A stretch of 36,380 nucleotides of DNA from JAYODW01 sp038116745 (GTDB lineage Bacteria > Pseudomonadota > Gammaproteobacteria > Ga0077536). The DNA is taken from positions 1-36,380 of the forward strand of contig JAYODW010000044.1 in NCBI GenBank assembly GCA_038116745.1, in the 5' to 3' direction. Made by a program: the position numbers and the translations under genes. Each line of letters begins with the position of its first letter. The first letter of the stretch is position 1. Of the stretch, positions 1 through 7,914 are shown in pieces. Below the pieces are notes generated by a model. The model had not been told where the DNA came from. It did no database searches and saw only the letters and a list, made by a program, of their open reading frames with translations.

Positions 1-2492
1 TCCTTGAATCTCGCGATCTGCTCGACCTCCTCCTTCGGCATGACGAGGCAGAGCCACCACTCCATCATGTTGAGCATCTTGCGGCTGGCGTCGGGAAAAT
101 CCTCGAGGTTCTGCGTCGCGATCCAGAACCAGGCGCCGAGCTTGCGCCACATCTTCGTGATCTTGACGACGTAGCGCGCGAGCAGCGGATTGGTCGTGAT
201 GATGTGCCCCTCGTCGGTAACGACGAGTGTTGGTCGCGCGTCGCTCTGGTGGCGTTCGACCAGGTCGTTGATGTGACTCATCATCGAGATGTAGGCGACG
301 GTCAGCTGATCCTCGTAACCCTCACGAGCGAGGATGCCCATTTCCAGGATCGTCACGTCCGCCGCCGGCCAGGGCTTGCCGGGTCGGTCGAAGAACTGCC
401 CTGCGAGCCCCGAACAGAAGAGCGCCATGCCGTCGCCCATCTCGAGTGCCCGGTTACGCCGGTGTTCCGGCAGGCCGGTATCGCAACCGATGCTGTTCAA
501 CGCCGCGACGACATCCCGGGTCAATACCTGGTCGCGACCTTCCTCCGCAACAGCCTTGGCCGCCAGCAGGATGGCGTTCCGGATCAGGAGTCGATCCGCC
601 CGGGTCATGCGCGCATCTTCGCGCTCGTCACCACCGGTGATCATGATCCGTGCGGCAATTTCCATCTCGCCCAGGATGTCGCGTCCCGGGCCATCGCCTT
701 CTTCGTCGTCGTCCTCGTTCTCTTCGAGCGCTTCCGTGTCGGTCACGAGCTTCACGCGCCGGTCCTTGTCCAACAGCCGTAACGCATCGGCGAACGGCGG
801 CAAGCTCACATCGGCACCTGGGTTGAGCGTCACCTGGTTGACGTCGAGCCCGTGGCTGGCGAAGTGCTGCCCGAGCAGCGAGAACGAACCGCCGGCCTCG
901 ATGATGAAGATGCGCGGACGGTGAATCGCCGCCATCTGCTGCAGCAGGTAGACCAGCAGCGCGGATTTGCCGGCGCCGGTCGGGCCGAGGATCAGCATGT
1001 GCGCGTTCTTCTTGCGATCCGCCCTGTGCAAGGGGTCGAACACCAGGGGTTCGGCACCCCGGTTGAAGAACACGAGCCCGGGGTTGCCGGTGCCGCGCGA
1101 GCGGCCATAGAGCGGCAGCAGGTTTGCGATGTGCCTGGAGAAGACCAGGCGCGATCGGCGGCTGACCCGATCGAGTCGGGCGTCGTAGGCCATGGGCAAA
1201 TTTCGCAGGTAGCTGTCGAGTGCCAGCAGGTCCGCCTCGCGGGCAATCGGCTGCAGACCGTTGGGCAGTAGCAAAGCATTCAGCTGATTGACGTTCGTCC
1301 GCAGGTCCGCGAGATCCTCACCGCGGATGTAGAACGCCAGTTGCAGGGGATAGAGCTTGTTGCCGGTCGCCATCTCACGCTCCACCGCGCCGGCGTCCTC
1401 ACGCGTCAGTTCGGCTTCCGCCGAATCGCCCACGGCGGCGCGCTTGACCAGCCCGATGTGGTTGCGCACCAGATCCTGGGGCTTCACCGTGATGTTCAGC
1501 GCCATCACGGCGTGCTCGGGCAACCGGTCGAACAGGGAGAACACATGATCCCCGGAGGGGCGTTCTGCCGTCATGTGGCCGATGTCAGGCGCTCGCCGTA
1601 GCCCCTGCACCGTAACGAGGGTGTGCGGCAGCCCATCGAACCACCAGGTGGCTGATGCGTTGTCGGATTTGGGCGCCGAGAGCGTCAGCACCTCCCCAAG
1701 ATCCGCACCGAACGGCAGGTCCTCATCGCCCGGATACGGTGACGCGGCGAGAAGCCTCTCTACATCGCCTTCAGCGCAATCCGGCCACGGGTTGAACCAG
1801 GGCAGGAGCCAGCGGTAGAGGTCCTCCCCCGAGCCGCGGCGGCAGCGGATCCCGGCCGCTGCGAGCGCCGCCGTCCATTTCGTGGCGACGTCGTTGAGCT
1901 CGGCCTCCACCTCGACCGCACTCGGCACCCGGCCGCGCGGGTTCAGTCGCCGATAGAGCGCCGCCCGAACTCGCCGCACCTGGCCACGCCAGACGGTGCC
2001 GGTCAGCGCCGAGTCCTCGAACAGACCACCGGGCCGGCTGATACGGGCGCAATGGGCCGTCAGCAATTCGAGGTAGTGGCGCGTGTACGTGCTCTCGTTG
2101 GCTCCCGGAGGCACGTAGGCCTCGACCTGGCGCAGCAGGTCCGACAGGCTCGGCTCGTCCTGCACGTAGAGCTGGAGGATCCAGGGGGCATCGTCGAGCT
2201 CCGGGATGGCTTCGGTGATTGCGGTCTGGATCGCGTCGCGCAGCTCCGTCATGAAGCCCGGCGTCCGCGCCTCAGTACCTGCCGGCGTCAGCTCGAACAG
2301 CGCGCCGACACTGACCCCGTCCTCGAGCAGGAAGCAGCGGCTGTCCGGCAGGTACTCGACCCAGGGCAGGAAGTCGGTGAAGGACGGCGGCCGGGCGTAC
2401 AAGGCCTTCACGTCGGTCATCGTGAGCGGGCGTGGCTCGGTCGAAGATTCCGATGAAGCCAGGCGGAGCGCGGTCAGGGATAACCCGGCCAT
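1..2492 (-). CDS. VirB4/TraC-like conjugative transfer ATPase (PFL_4706 family), C-terminus outside window
   Basis: I translated the minus strand from an ATG at 2492 and it stays open for 830 codons to the window edge, so the C-terminus is missing. A Walker A motif (GPTGAGKS) lies near residue 505 and a Walker B-type motif (TLVVTDEGH) near residue 757, as in the cytoplasmic VirB4/TraC ATPase that energises pilus assembly and substrate transfer. The N-terminal half has the TraC-type layout of the TIGR03744 family used by PFGI-1-like ICEs. The start lies 2 nt after the stop of the lipoprotein gene and no strong ribosome binding site is visible, so translation is probably coupled. The family assignment is recalled from these motifs and from the neighbours, which occur in the expected order. 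Confidence 0.9.
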   Translation of the reverse strand, partial: MAGLSLTALRLASSESSTEPRPLTMTDVKALYARPPSFTDFLPWVEYLPDSRCFLLEDGVSVGALFELTPAGTEARTPGFMTELRDAIQTAITEAIPELDDAPWILQLYVQDEPSLSDLLRQVEAYVPPGANESTYTRHYLELLTAHCARISRPGGLFEDSALTGTVWRGQVRRVRAALYRRLNPRGRVPSAVEVEAELNDVATKWTAALAAAGIRCRRGSGEDLYRWLLPWFNPWPDCAEGDVERLLAASPYPGDEDLPFGADLGEVLTLSAPKSDNASATWWFDGLPHTLVTVQGLRRAPDIGHMTAERPSGDHVFSLFDRLPEHAVMALNITVKPQDLVRNHIGLVKRAAVGDSAEAELTREDAGAVEREMATGNKLYPLQLAFYIRGEDLADLRTNVNQLNALLLPNGLQPIAREADLLALDSYLRNLPMAYDARLDRVSRRSRLVFSRHIANLLPLYGRSRGTGNPGLVFFNRGAEPLVFDPLHRADRKKNAHMLILGPTGAGKSALLVYLLQQMAAIHRPRIFIIEAGGSFSLLGQHFASHGLDVNQVTLNPGADVSLPPFADALRLLDKDRRVKLVTDTEALEENEDDDEEGDGPGRDILGEMEIAARIMITGGDEREDARMTRADRLLIRNAILLAAKAVAEEGRDQVLTRDVVAALNSIGCDTGLPEHRRNRALEMGDGMALFCSGLAGQFFDRPGKPWPAADVTILEMGILAREGYEDQLTVAYISMMSHINDLVERHQSDARPTLVVTDEGHIITTNPLLARYVVKITKMWRKLGAWFWIATQNLEDFPDASRKMLNMMEWWLCLVMPKEEVEQIARFK

Positions 2493-2494
2493 GC

Positions 2495-2905
2495 TCAGCG
2501 CTGCCCGCTCGGGACTTCACCCGGCAGTGCGTACTCGATCCGCTCGTAGAGCGTGAAGGTCGTGGCATAGCCCGGGACCGGGACCCGCTCGGGCCCCGCG
2601 AGGTGGGGGAACACGTACATCACCAAGGTTGGGTTGGGCAGCCGAGGGAAGATCGTTTCGAGTTCGGTGTGCGCGGTGCGCGAGTAGCCGGCCAGGTCGA
2701 CGTCGTCGTCACCCAGCGGACGCGTGCCCAGTTCCCGACGCAGGACATAAGGATCGTCGGCGCCCATGCCCTCGAAGTGCGCGTCGTAGATCGCCTTCAT
2801 CGACGGCCCGTCCTGCGGCAACACCGACTCCTTGGTACTGGCGCAACCGCCGAGCGCGAGGCTAATCCAGGCGATGGTGACGATCGGGCGCAGTCGCGAG
2901 TGCAT
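2495..2905 (-). CDS. Conjugative transfer region lipoprotein (TIGR03751-type)
   Basis: This 136-residue protein has a basic N-terminus, a hydrophobic stretch and a lipobox (LGGC) with the lipidated Cys at residue 21, so it should be an outer-membrane or periplasmic lipoprotein. In MPF type G systems such a lipoprotein sits between the PFL_4705 gene and the VirB4 gene, and plays the VirB7/TraV-like role of anchoring the secretion core complex. That role is inferred from the family and the gene order. Its start lies inside the 3' end of the preceding gene (44-nt overlap in another frame), and no later Met would keep the signal peptide. The overlap is long but fits the tight packing of this operon. 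Confidence 0.85.
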   Translation of the reverse strand: MHSRLRPIVTIAWISLALGGCASTKESVLPQDGPSMKAIYDAHFEGMGADDPYVLRRELGTRPLGDDDVDLAGYSRTAHTELETIFPRLPNPTLVMYVFPHLAGPERVPVPGYATTFTLYERIEYALPGEVPSGQR

Positions 2906-4271
2906 GATTCAGTTTCCTGCCTTGGGGATCGAGGTCGATGGCGAGCTCGCGATCGACATGGATGGCTACCGCGGTACCGGCTGGTACGAACACCGCATCG
3001 AAGCTCTGGGACTGACGTTCGAGCAGCCACTTGGCCACTTCCTCGCTGCCGCCGGCCACGGTCTTGCCGAGCACATAGGTACCCACATCGCCAGTGACGC
3101 TGTCGGTCACGCTGCCGAGGTTGCTGACCACCGAGGTCGTCTCGGCGGCGGCTGCCGCGTCCGCTGCTGCCTGGATGGCTTGCACGCCGATCCGCTGGGT
3201 CAGAAACGACGCGGCATTGGTCTTGCGGTCGCCGCTGATGCACGGGATCCCCTGGGCATCTGAGATCCAGCCCAGCGGCTCGTCGCGTCCGCCTTGCCCG
3301 CCCGCCTGGGCGCTGCGGTCGTCGCTCGAGATCGTGCGGATGGTGCCGTCGTCGAATACGAACGTGACGGACTCCAGCCGACCGGTGACGCAGGACAGCG
3401 TCCAATCGCCGACCGCGGTACCGCTCCACACCATGCCTTGCACGCCGGGCACCGTCAGGCCGTTGGCGGCCAGGTTTTCGCTGCCTGTGATCACCTTGAA
3501 CGGCATCGGGTCGCGCACCTGACCCTGGATCGGGATCCGGCCGACGAGCGCGGTCATTGCCGTCGAGCCGATGAGTGTGGCGTTGCGGGGGACCGTATAA
3601 GCGGGTCGACTCTTGAGCGCGTCCACCTCTTCTCGCGCGTTGGTCACGACTTGCCCGGTGCGAGTGCGGGCACTGTCGAGATACCCGCCCGCAGTCTGTC
3701 CGGCTCGGTCCAACAATCCGGTCTCTGACGCGGCCGCGGCCGGCGCGTCGAGCGGCTCTACCCAGATCAGGCTCGGCGTCGGCCCTTGCGTACTGACACC
3801 CTCGAGACCAAGTCCCACCGGGATGTCGCTACCATCGCCGGGCTGCACGCGCGCCACCGACTCCGCCAGCCGATCGACCCGGTCGGTCAATGAGGCGAGC
3901 ACGCCGGAATCGATCCGGCCCTGGTTCTCCGCGTCCCGCTCGCGGGACAGCAGCTCACGGCGCAGCCGCGTGGCGACGTTCTCCTCGATCTGGGTGCGGT
4001 TTGCGACGAGGGTCTGATTCTCCCTGGCGAGGGTCGCGTTCTCCCGGCGCAGCGCCTCAACCTCCGCGGTCATCGCAGCGACGTTGGCCGTGAGGGTCTT
4101 GATGGTGTCGGCCGGTGTGTCGGCATCCGGGGCGGGCGCTGTCGGTACATTGTCCAGCACCACGCCGCTGTCCTCGTCCTGCGAACAGGACTTCAGCGTC
4201 ACGAAGGCCAACATCAGCACCACGGCGCCGCCGAGAATCGGCAACAGGCGATTGGAGGTTGCGGCAGGCAT
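2862..4271 (-). CDS. Integrating conjugative element protein, PFL_4705 family (TraB/VirB10-like)
   Basis: The protein has 469 residues. It starts with a short cytoplasmic tail and one membrane segment (about residues 9-25), followed by a coiled-coil stretch (about 55-140) rich in Glu, Arg and Ala, and then a periplasmic domain. This is the bitopic VirB10/TraB plan that links inner and outer membrane rings of a type IV secretion core. It corresponds to the TIGR03752 family of PFGI-1-like ICEs. The gene starts 6 nt after the stop of the PFL_4704 gene and overlaps the lipoprotein gene at its 3' end. The VirB10-like role is inferred from topology and gene order; there is no catalytic motif to check. 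Confidence 0.9.
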   Translation of the reverse strand: MPAATSNRLLPILGGAVVLMLAFVTLKSCSQDEDSGVVLDNVPTAPAPDADTPADTIKTLTANVAAMTAEVEALRRENATLARENQTLVANRTQIEENVATRLRRELLSRERDAENQGRIDSGVLASLTDRVDRLAESVARVQPGDGSDIPVGLGLEGVSTQGPTPSLIWVEPLDAPAAAASETGLLDRAGQTAGGYLDSARTRTGQVVTNAREEVDALKSRPAYTVPRNATLIGSTAMTALVGRIPIQGQVRDPMPFKVITGSENLAANGLTVPGVQGMVWSGTAVGDWTLSCVTGRLESVTFVFDDGTIRTISSDDRSAQAGGQGGRDEPLGWISDAQGIPCISGDRKTNAASFLTQRIGVQAIQAAADAAAAAETTSVVSNLGSVTDSVTGDVGTYVLGKTVAGGSEEVAKWLLERQSQSFDAVFVPAGTAVAIHVDRELAIDLDPQGRKLNHALATAPDRHHRLD

Positions 4272-4277
4272 ATTCGG

Positions 4278-5093
4278 CTACCGCAGCGAGGCCGCGAACG
4301 GCCGGTCCGAGATCAGGTACACCACTGTGCGATCGGCCTCGCTGCCGGCCTCGTGCAGCCGGTTGTGTTGGAAGGCCGCCGTGAGCCAGCGACCGCGCAG
4401 GGTCCGCGGGTCCAGGGTCTGCGGTCGCTCCGTCTTGTTGGTGAGCTTGGCCGCGGTGACATAGAGATCGCCGGCCCGCCAGGAGACGAGTGGCACAGCC
4501 TCGACTGCGTCACCGCGCACCAGCGCCACTGGCTCCCGCTTGATCGGCAGCCGGACGACGCCGGGAAGCTCCTGGAGCAACCGTGCCGGGGCGTACATTT
4601 GTTGGGCGGCGAAGCGCGTCAGAGTGACGTAACCGTATTGCGGTGGACCTGACGCCACCGTCGGCTCTGAACCGTTCGCAGGCGCCTCGTCCGGCAGATA
4701 GATCTCAATCGGGCTACTTCCGTCGCCTTCGGCCACCGCGGAGAGGTCGAGCAAGTAGACCTGGCCATTGTTCATCCCACGCACAATGACGCGGGTCGCG
4801 GCGAATGGCTGGCTTGCCAGCAGGTAGAGCGTGCCGTCGATGCTCTGTACGCGCAGCGCCCCCTGGAGCTGTGGTGGCACGCCGACCTTGACCGCACCCG
4901 GGAGATGGACGAGCCGCTCGGCACCGACTGCCAGCTCGACGGCAATGGGCGTCTTGCGCCAGGCGATGCGTTCCTGCGTATCGGGTGCCGCGTCTACTTC
5001 CATTGCGTGCAGCAGGAGGACTACCACGAGCATGGCCCTCATCCACCAGCGCCACTCGGGCGTATCGGCTCGAAGCGCGCTATGCGCCACCAT
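4278..5093 (-). CDS. Integrating conjugative element protein, PFL_4704 family (TraK/VirB9-like)
   Basis: I place the start at 5093, where a GGGAGG ribosome binding site precedes the ATG by 7 nt. An in-frame ATG at 5123 would add ten residues without such a site. The product (271 residues) has a signal peptide ending near AMEVDA-A and a predicted periplasmic beta-rich body, as in the TIGR03749 family. Its place between the PFL_4703 and PFL_4705 genes is that of TraK/VirB9, the periplasmic ring protein of the secretion core complex. With this start it overlaps the upstream gene by 14 nt. The VirB9-like role is inferred from position and fold type. Confidence 0.88.
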   Translation of the reverse strand: MVAHSALRADTPEWRWWMRAMLVVVLLLHAMEVDAAPDTQERIAWRKTPIAVELAVGAERLVHLPGAVKVGVPPQLQGALRVQSIDGTLYLLASQPFAATRVIVRGMNNGQVYLLDLSAVAEGDGSSPIEIYLPDEAPANGSEPTVASGPPQYGYVTLTRFAAQQMYAPARLLQELPGVVRLPIKREPVALVRGDAVEAVPLVSWRAGDLYVTAAKLTNKTERPQTLDPRTLRGRWLTAAFQHNRLHEAGSEADRTVVYLISDRPFAASLR

Positions 5094-5739
5094 CGGTGCC
5101 TCCCTCGTCGTCAAGTTCGGCATCAGTCAGCCGCCGCGGCCCCTCGGCGCCGAACCCGTCGAGGGCCAGCCCCCAGGGATTGGCTTCGAGGTCGACGGCG
5201 TAGCGCACGATGCGCAGCGGGTAACGGATTGCGGTGCGTTTGACGGTCATGCCCTTCACCGATTCCAGGAGATCGAGGTCCAGCCAGACAATCCAAGCAT
5301 CCTCGTTCAGCATGTCGACGCGCCGTTCCTCGTAGCCATGCCCCGGGATTTCCTGGACACCGCGCACGCGGTAGGCGAGCTCGCCTTGGCGGCCCTTTTG
5401 CTCGAGCTCGGCGATCAGATCGGCGCGATAACGGGGCGTGAGGTAAGGCGAGACCCGGAAGATGGCCCGCCCATAGTCCGTGGCGCCGTCTTCCTGCCAA
5501 CGGTTGAGCTGCTGGAAGATGTAGAAGGCGAAGGCGTAGACGTTGGGTGGCGATACCTCGTCCACGGCCAGCGTCGCTCCGGAGCGCAGGTCAGGTGGGA
5601 TGTGCACGGTGAGGCGCTCGGGCGCGTGGCTCCAGCCGAACCAGAGCGCGGCGATGACGAGCACCTGGATGGCGATCACCGCCCACAGCGAGCGCAGGTG
5701 CGCGCGGACGTTATCGATCTCGTACCGGTAACGTCGCAT
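5080..5739 (-). CDS. Integrating conjugative element protein, PFL_4703 family (TraE/VirB8-like)
   Basis: This 219-residue protein has a short cytoplasmic N-terminus, one membrane segment (about residues 18-36) and a periplasmic domain. That is the topology of TraE/VirB8 inner-membrane scaffold proteins. The segment NVYAFAFYIFQQLNRW followed by YLTPRYRADL matches my recollection of the TIGR03746 family. The gene overlaps the preceding small membrane-protein gene by 29 nt and the next gene by 14 nt, so it belongs to one translationally coupled transfer operon. There is no sign of truncation. Confidence 0.9.
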   Translation of the reverse strand: MRRYRYEIDNVRAHLRSLWAVIAIQVLVIAALWFGWSHAPERLTVHIPPDLRSGATLAVDEVSPPNVYAFAFYIFQQLNRWQEDGATDYGRAIFRVSPYLTPRYRADLIAELEQKGRQGELAYRVRGVQEIPGHGYEERRVDMLNEDAWIVWLDLDLLESVKGMTVKRTAIRYPLRIVRYAVDLEANPWGLALDGFGAEGPRRLTDAELDDEGGTDGGA

Positions 5740-6091
5740 GCGCCGTCCTGCCGATATCCCATGCGCCGCTTCGACGAACGAAGGGCGAGCGTCGTAACCC
5801 GTGGTCGTCGAGCCAGAGCACGATACGCTGCTGGTAGTAGCCGTCCGGGCGGTTCCTCTTCAACCGCTGGAACAGACTCGCCATGAGCAACACGGTGGCG
5901 ACGATACCGACGCCCGCGATGCCGAAGCCCATCGTGACCGCACCCGCGAGCCCCGCCAGGATCAGACTGACGGGTAACCACACGAGTGCGGCCACGCCTA
6001 CGATGACGCCAAGTTCGCTCGACGAGCAGCCCTTGAAGATCGCGGGTTCGGCATTCAGCCGATCGGCGAGGATGTCCTGACGGTCCGCCAT
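5711..6091 (-). CDS. ICE small membrane protein, TIGR03750 family (VirB3/TraL-like)
   Basis: The product has 126 residues. Two close hydrophobic segments (about residues 27-75) follow a polar N-terminus that contains the LNAEPAIFKGCSSSEL stretch typical of the family. This is the plan of VirB3/TraL proteins, small inner-membrane partners of the VirB4 ATPase. The tail contains YYQQRIVLWLDDHGL, followed by an Arg-rich end. The ATG at 6091 follows the stop of the pilin-like gene by 6 nt. The VirB3-like role is inferred from size, topology and gene order. Confidence 0.85.
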   Translation of the reverse strand: MADRQDILADRLNAEPAIFKGCSSSELGVIVGVAALVWLPVSLILAGLAGAVTMGFGIAGVGIVATVLLMASLFQRLKRNRPDGYYQQRIVLWLDDHGLRRSPFVRRSGAWDIGRTAHATLPVRDR

Positions 6092-6097
6092 GCCGGA

Positions 6098-6454
6098 TCA
6101 GATGACGCCGGCCGCTTCGGTGAGCAGATAGCTCGCGAAGATCAGCACCACTGCGCCGACAATGCCGAGCACACCGACCTCGGCCCACTCCGCCTTCCCC
6201 TGGCGCGCTTCGTTGAACTTCGCGAATGCCAGATACGCGACCCAGAGGAAGCCCAGTACCGCGATCGCCAGACCCAGCACCAGACCGCCATCCTTGATGT
6301 AGCCCTGGATCAGGGCGATCCAGTCGCCGGCCGCCGGCGCAGTACTTGGCGCGACTGGGGTCGGCAATGCCGCCCACACCGGCGGGTTGGCGGCGAGACC
6401 GAGGAGACCCAGCACGGCCACCGTCCTCTTCTTCACTTGTGCAGACATCATCAT
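6098..6454 (-). CDS. ICE protein, PFL_4701 family (TIGR03745; pilin/VirB2-like candidate)
   Basis: Three consecutive ATG codons (6454, 6451, 6448) follow a GGAG ribosome binding site, so I prefer this start to an in-frame ATG at 6490. The product (about 118 residues) has a signal peptide with a likely cleavage near VWAA, a Pro/Ala-rich linker, and two hydrophobic segments separated by a short charged loop (FAKFNEARQGKAEW). This two-helix layout is that of VirB2/TraA-type pilins. The family sits at this point in all PFGI-1-like transfer operons I recall. The pilin role is an inference; the family assignment is firmer. Confidence 0.87.
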   Translation of the reverse strand: MMMSAQVKKRTVAVLGLLGLAANPPVWAALPTPVAPSTAPAAGDWIALIQGYIKDGGLVLGLAIAVLGFLWVAYLAFAKFNEARQGKAEWAEVGVLGIVGAVVLIFASYLLTEAAGVI

Positions 6455-6534
6455 TTCTCCGAAGTTGCGGGGCGGACCCCTGATCACCACATCCCGGGCT
6501 TCGCACCCGGACCGATACGGTTCCGGTCACCCCG
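6455..6534 (-). promoter_or_regulatory. Intergenic hairpins upstream of the PFL_4701 gene
   Basis: This is the only sizeable gap (80 nt) in the left transfer operon. It holds two short inverted repeats: CCGGG/CCCGG arms at 6494-6510, and GACCG/CGGTC arms around 6509-6528. Neither is followed by a T-run, so a Rho-independent terminator is unlikely. They could protect or process the pilin-like message so that it is made in excess, but that is only inference. Confidence 0.35.
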
Positions 6535-6765
6535 TCACCGCAGATAGAAACCGAGCACGAGCAGCACGATGCTGGCCCGCAGCGCCGCCCATACGAGGTC
6601 GAACAGCGCGACCTGCCCGTCCTGCCAGGCGCGGAACGTTCCGACGGTCACCCACATCACCCAGACAAACACCAGGACCAGCACGACGCTTGCGATACTG
6701 GTGAGCAGCGTTCCCGGAGTGACCCCCGACCCGGCTTGGAACGCGGCGCTTTGTGCGGGCGTCAT
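6535..6765 (-). CDS. ICE small membrane protein, PFL_4700 family (TIGR03758, DUF3262-like)
   Basis: This is a 76-residue protein with two hydrophobic segments (about residues 21-42 and 55-74) and a short N-terminal tail (MTPAQSAAFQAGSGVTP) that is typical of the family. It is an inner-membrane protein of the type G conjugation apparatus with no assigned activity. The stop of the upstream RAQPRD gene lies 9 nt away, which puts it in the same operon. Size and composition match intact family members. Confidence 0.87.
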   Translation of the reverse strand: MTPAQSAAFQAGSGVTPGTLLTSIASVVLVLVFVWVMWVTVGTFRAWQDGQVALFDLVWAALRASIVLLVLGFYLR

Positions 6766-6774
6766 GGTTGGGCG

Positions 6775-7110
6775 TCACTGCCGGTAGTCGCCGCGCAACG
6801 GCGGAACCTTCCGCGGCTCGTTGCGGGGTGCGTCGATGTGTTCCTGGACACCGGCGCGGATCCGCTCGAGGTCCTGGCGGAGCCAGTCGTAGCGGAAGCG
6901 GATGCGGGCGTCGGGGGACGCCTGGGATTCGGCCGTCGCGATGAGGGGCTCGAGGGCTTTGATCTCGTGGATCAGCCGCGCGAGAGCTTCGCGTTCGGCG
7001 TCGGGATCAGCGAGGGCTTGCGACGCGCCAAGCAGAAGGCCCGTTACGATGACCGCCGCTCGCCAGGATGCGTGCATGTACTTGTGGGATTGGCCGTGCA
7101 TGACGCGCAT
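6775..7110 (-). CDS. RAQPRD-family ICE protein (PFL_4699 family)
   Basis: The protein has 111 residues from the ATG at 7110; later in-frame ATGs at 7101 and 7077 are possible starts. It has a signal peptide ending near QALA-D, so it is exported, and a conserved Arg-rich helical body ending in PLRGDYRQ. The family is named after a RAQPRD motif before this tail. Here the equivalent residues read RNEPRK, so the signature is degenerate. It is the first gene of the left transfer segment; upstream of it the backbone is interrupted by the plus-strand cargo island. Its function in conjugation is unknown. Confidence 0.85.
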   Translation of the reverse strand: MRVMHGQSHKYMHASWRAAVIVTGLLLGASQALADPDAEREALARLIHEIKALEPLIATAESQASPDARIRFRYDWLRQDLERIRAGVQEHIDAPRNEPRKVPPLRGDYRQ

Positions 7111-7265
7111 GCTCCGGCACGGAGAGTGATGTGACTATGCGAAACCCAGTCACATCGGTGCTCGGTTTTCGGCTCAACATCATCGACCGCTACTTGAAAC
7201 GCGGTGACTCGAGAGTGTTCCGTTCTTTCGTTCGTTAGTCGCTTTTTACGAATTTTCGGAACATA
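7111..7265 (+). promoter_or_regulatory. Divergent intergenic region with candidate promoter of the NurA-HerA-methylase island
   Basis: This is the junction between the transfer operon (reading left) and the cargo island (reading right). From about 7200 it becomes AT-richer. An inverted repeat GTTCCG (7217-7222) / CGGAAC (7257-7262) brackets a TTCGTTCGTTAG stretch. A CATAAT box at 7262-7267 would place transcription starts at about the ATG at 7275. The inverted repeat is a plausible binding site for the AbiEi-like regulator encoded directly downstream. This is seen by eye only. Confidence 0.4.
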
Positions 7266-7880
7266 ATGTTTTGCATGGCGCTAAATACACACAGCGAAGC
7301 TGTACTTCAACTTGCACGGGAGAAAGGTCTCCTTCGTCCGCTCGATCTGGTAGGCGCCGGGATTCCGCGCATCTACCTGACGCGCCTCACGAACAGCGGT
7401 GAGCTAGAGAGGGCGGCACGCGGGCTTTACCGGCTTCCCGAGCGACCACCTTCCGACCACGACGGCATGGCGCTCGTAGCCGCCCGCGTGCCTCAGGCCG
7501 TCTTCTGCCTCCTGACCGCTCTACATTTCCATGAGTTGACCACGCAAACGCCCGACGCGATTTGGATTGCCATGCCGCGAGGAAGCCATGCGCCCCGGCT
7601 AGAACATCCAACGGTGAAGATGGTCCAGTTCTCCGGCGCTGGCTACGAACGCGGAATAGAGGTGTTCGAACGGGCGCGAACTCCAATACGGGTCTACGGC
7701 ATAGCGAAGACAATCGCCGACTGCTTCAAGCACCGCAGCAAGATCGGACTCGACGTGGCACTCGAGGCATTGAAGGACGCCTGGAGTCGTCGTCAGGTCA
7801 CCGCGGATGAACTATGGGACTACGCGCGACAAATGCGCGTTGCGAGCGTCATGCGACCCTACCTGGAGGCCGTCGTATGA
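7266..7880 (+). CDS. AbiEi-like winged-helix regulator / type IV antitoxin-family protein
   Basis: The product (204 residues from 7266, or 201 from an ATG at 7275) matches the AbiEi antitoxin plan. The N-terminal winged-helix domain (about residues 10-60) contains LLRPLDLVGAGIPRIYLTRL and RGLYRLPE, and the C-terminal domain contains AKTIADCFKHRSKIGLDVAL. AbiEi proteins repress their own promoter and counteract the AbiEii nucleotidyltransferase toxin. No AbiEii gene follows here. Instead a NurA-like nuclease gene begins 34 nt downstream on the same strand. I infer a role as the transcriptional regulator of the nuclease-ATPase-methylase cassette. If the CATAAT box is the -10 element, an mRNA starting at the ATG at 7275 would be leaderless. 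Confidence 0.85.
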   Translation: MFCMALNTHSEAVLQLAREKGLLRPLDLVGAGIPRIYLTRLTNSGELERAARGLYRLPERPPSDHDGMALVAARVPQAVFCLLTALHFHELTTQTPDAIWIAMPRGSHAPRLEHPTVKMVQFSGAGYERGIEVFERARTPIRVYGIAKTIADCFKHRSKIGLDVALEALKDAWSRRQVTADELWDYARQMRVASVMRPYLEAVV

Positions 7881-7914
7881 CAGTCCCACGCAGCCCAAAT
7901 CGGAGGGTCCGCTC

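Noticed and set aside
4831..5886. A 351-codon plus-strand frame
   Set aside because: It is antisense to three conserved transfer genes (PFL_4704, 4703 and the small membrane protein). It is a shadow of GC-rich codon usage.
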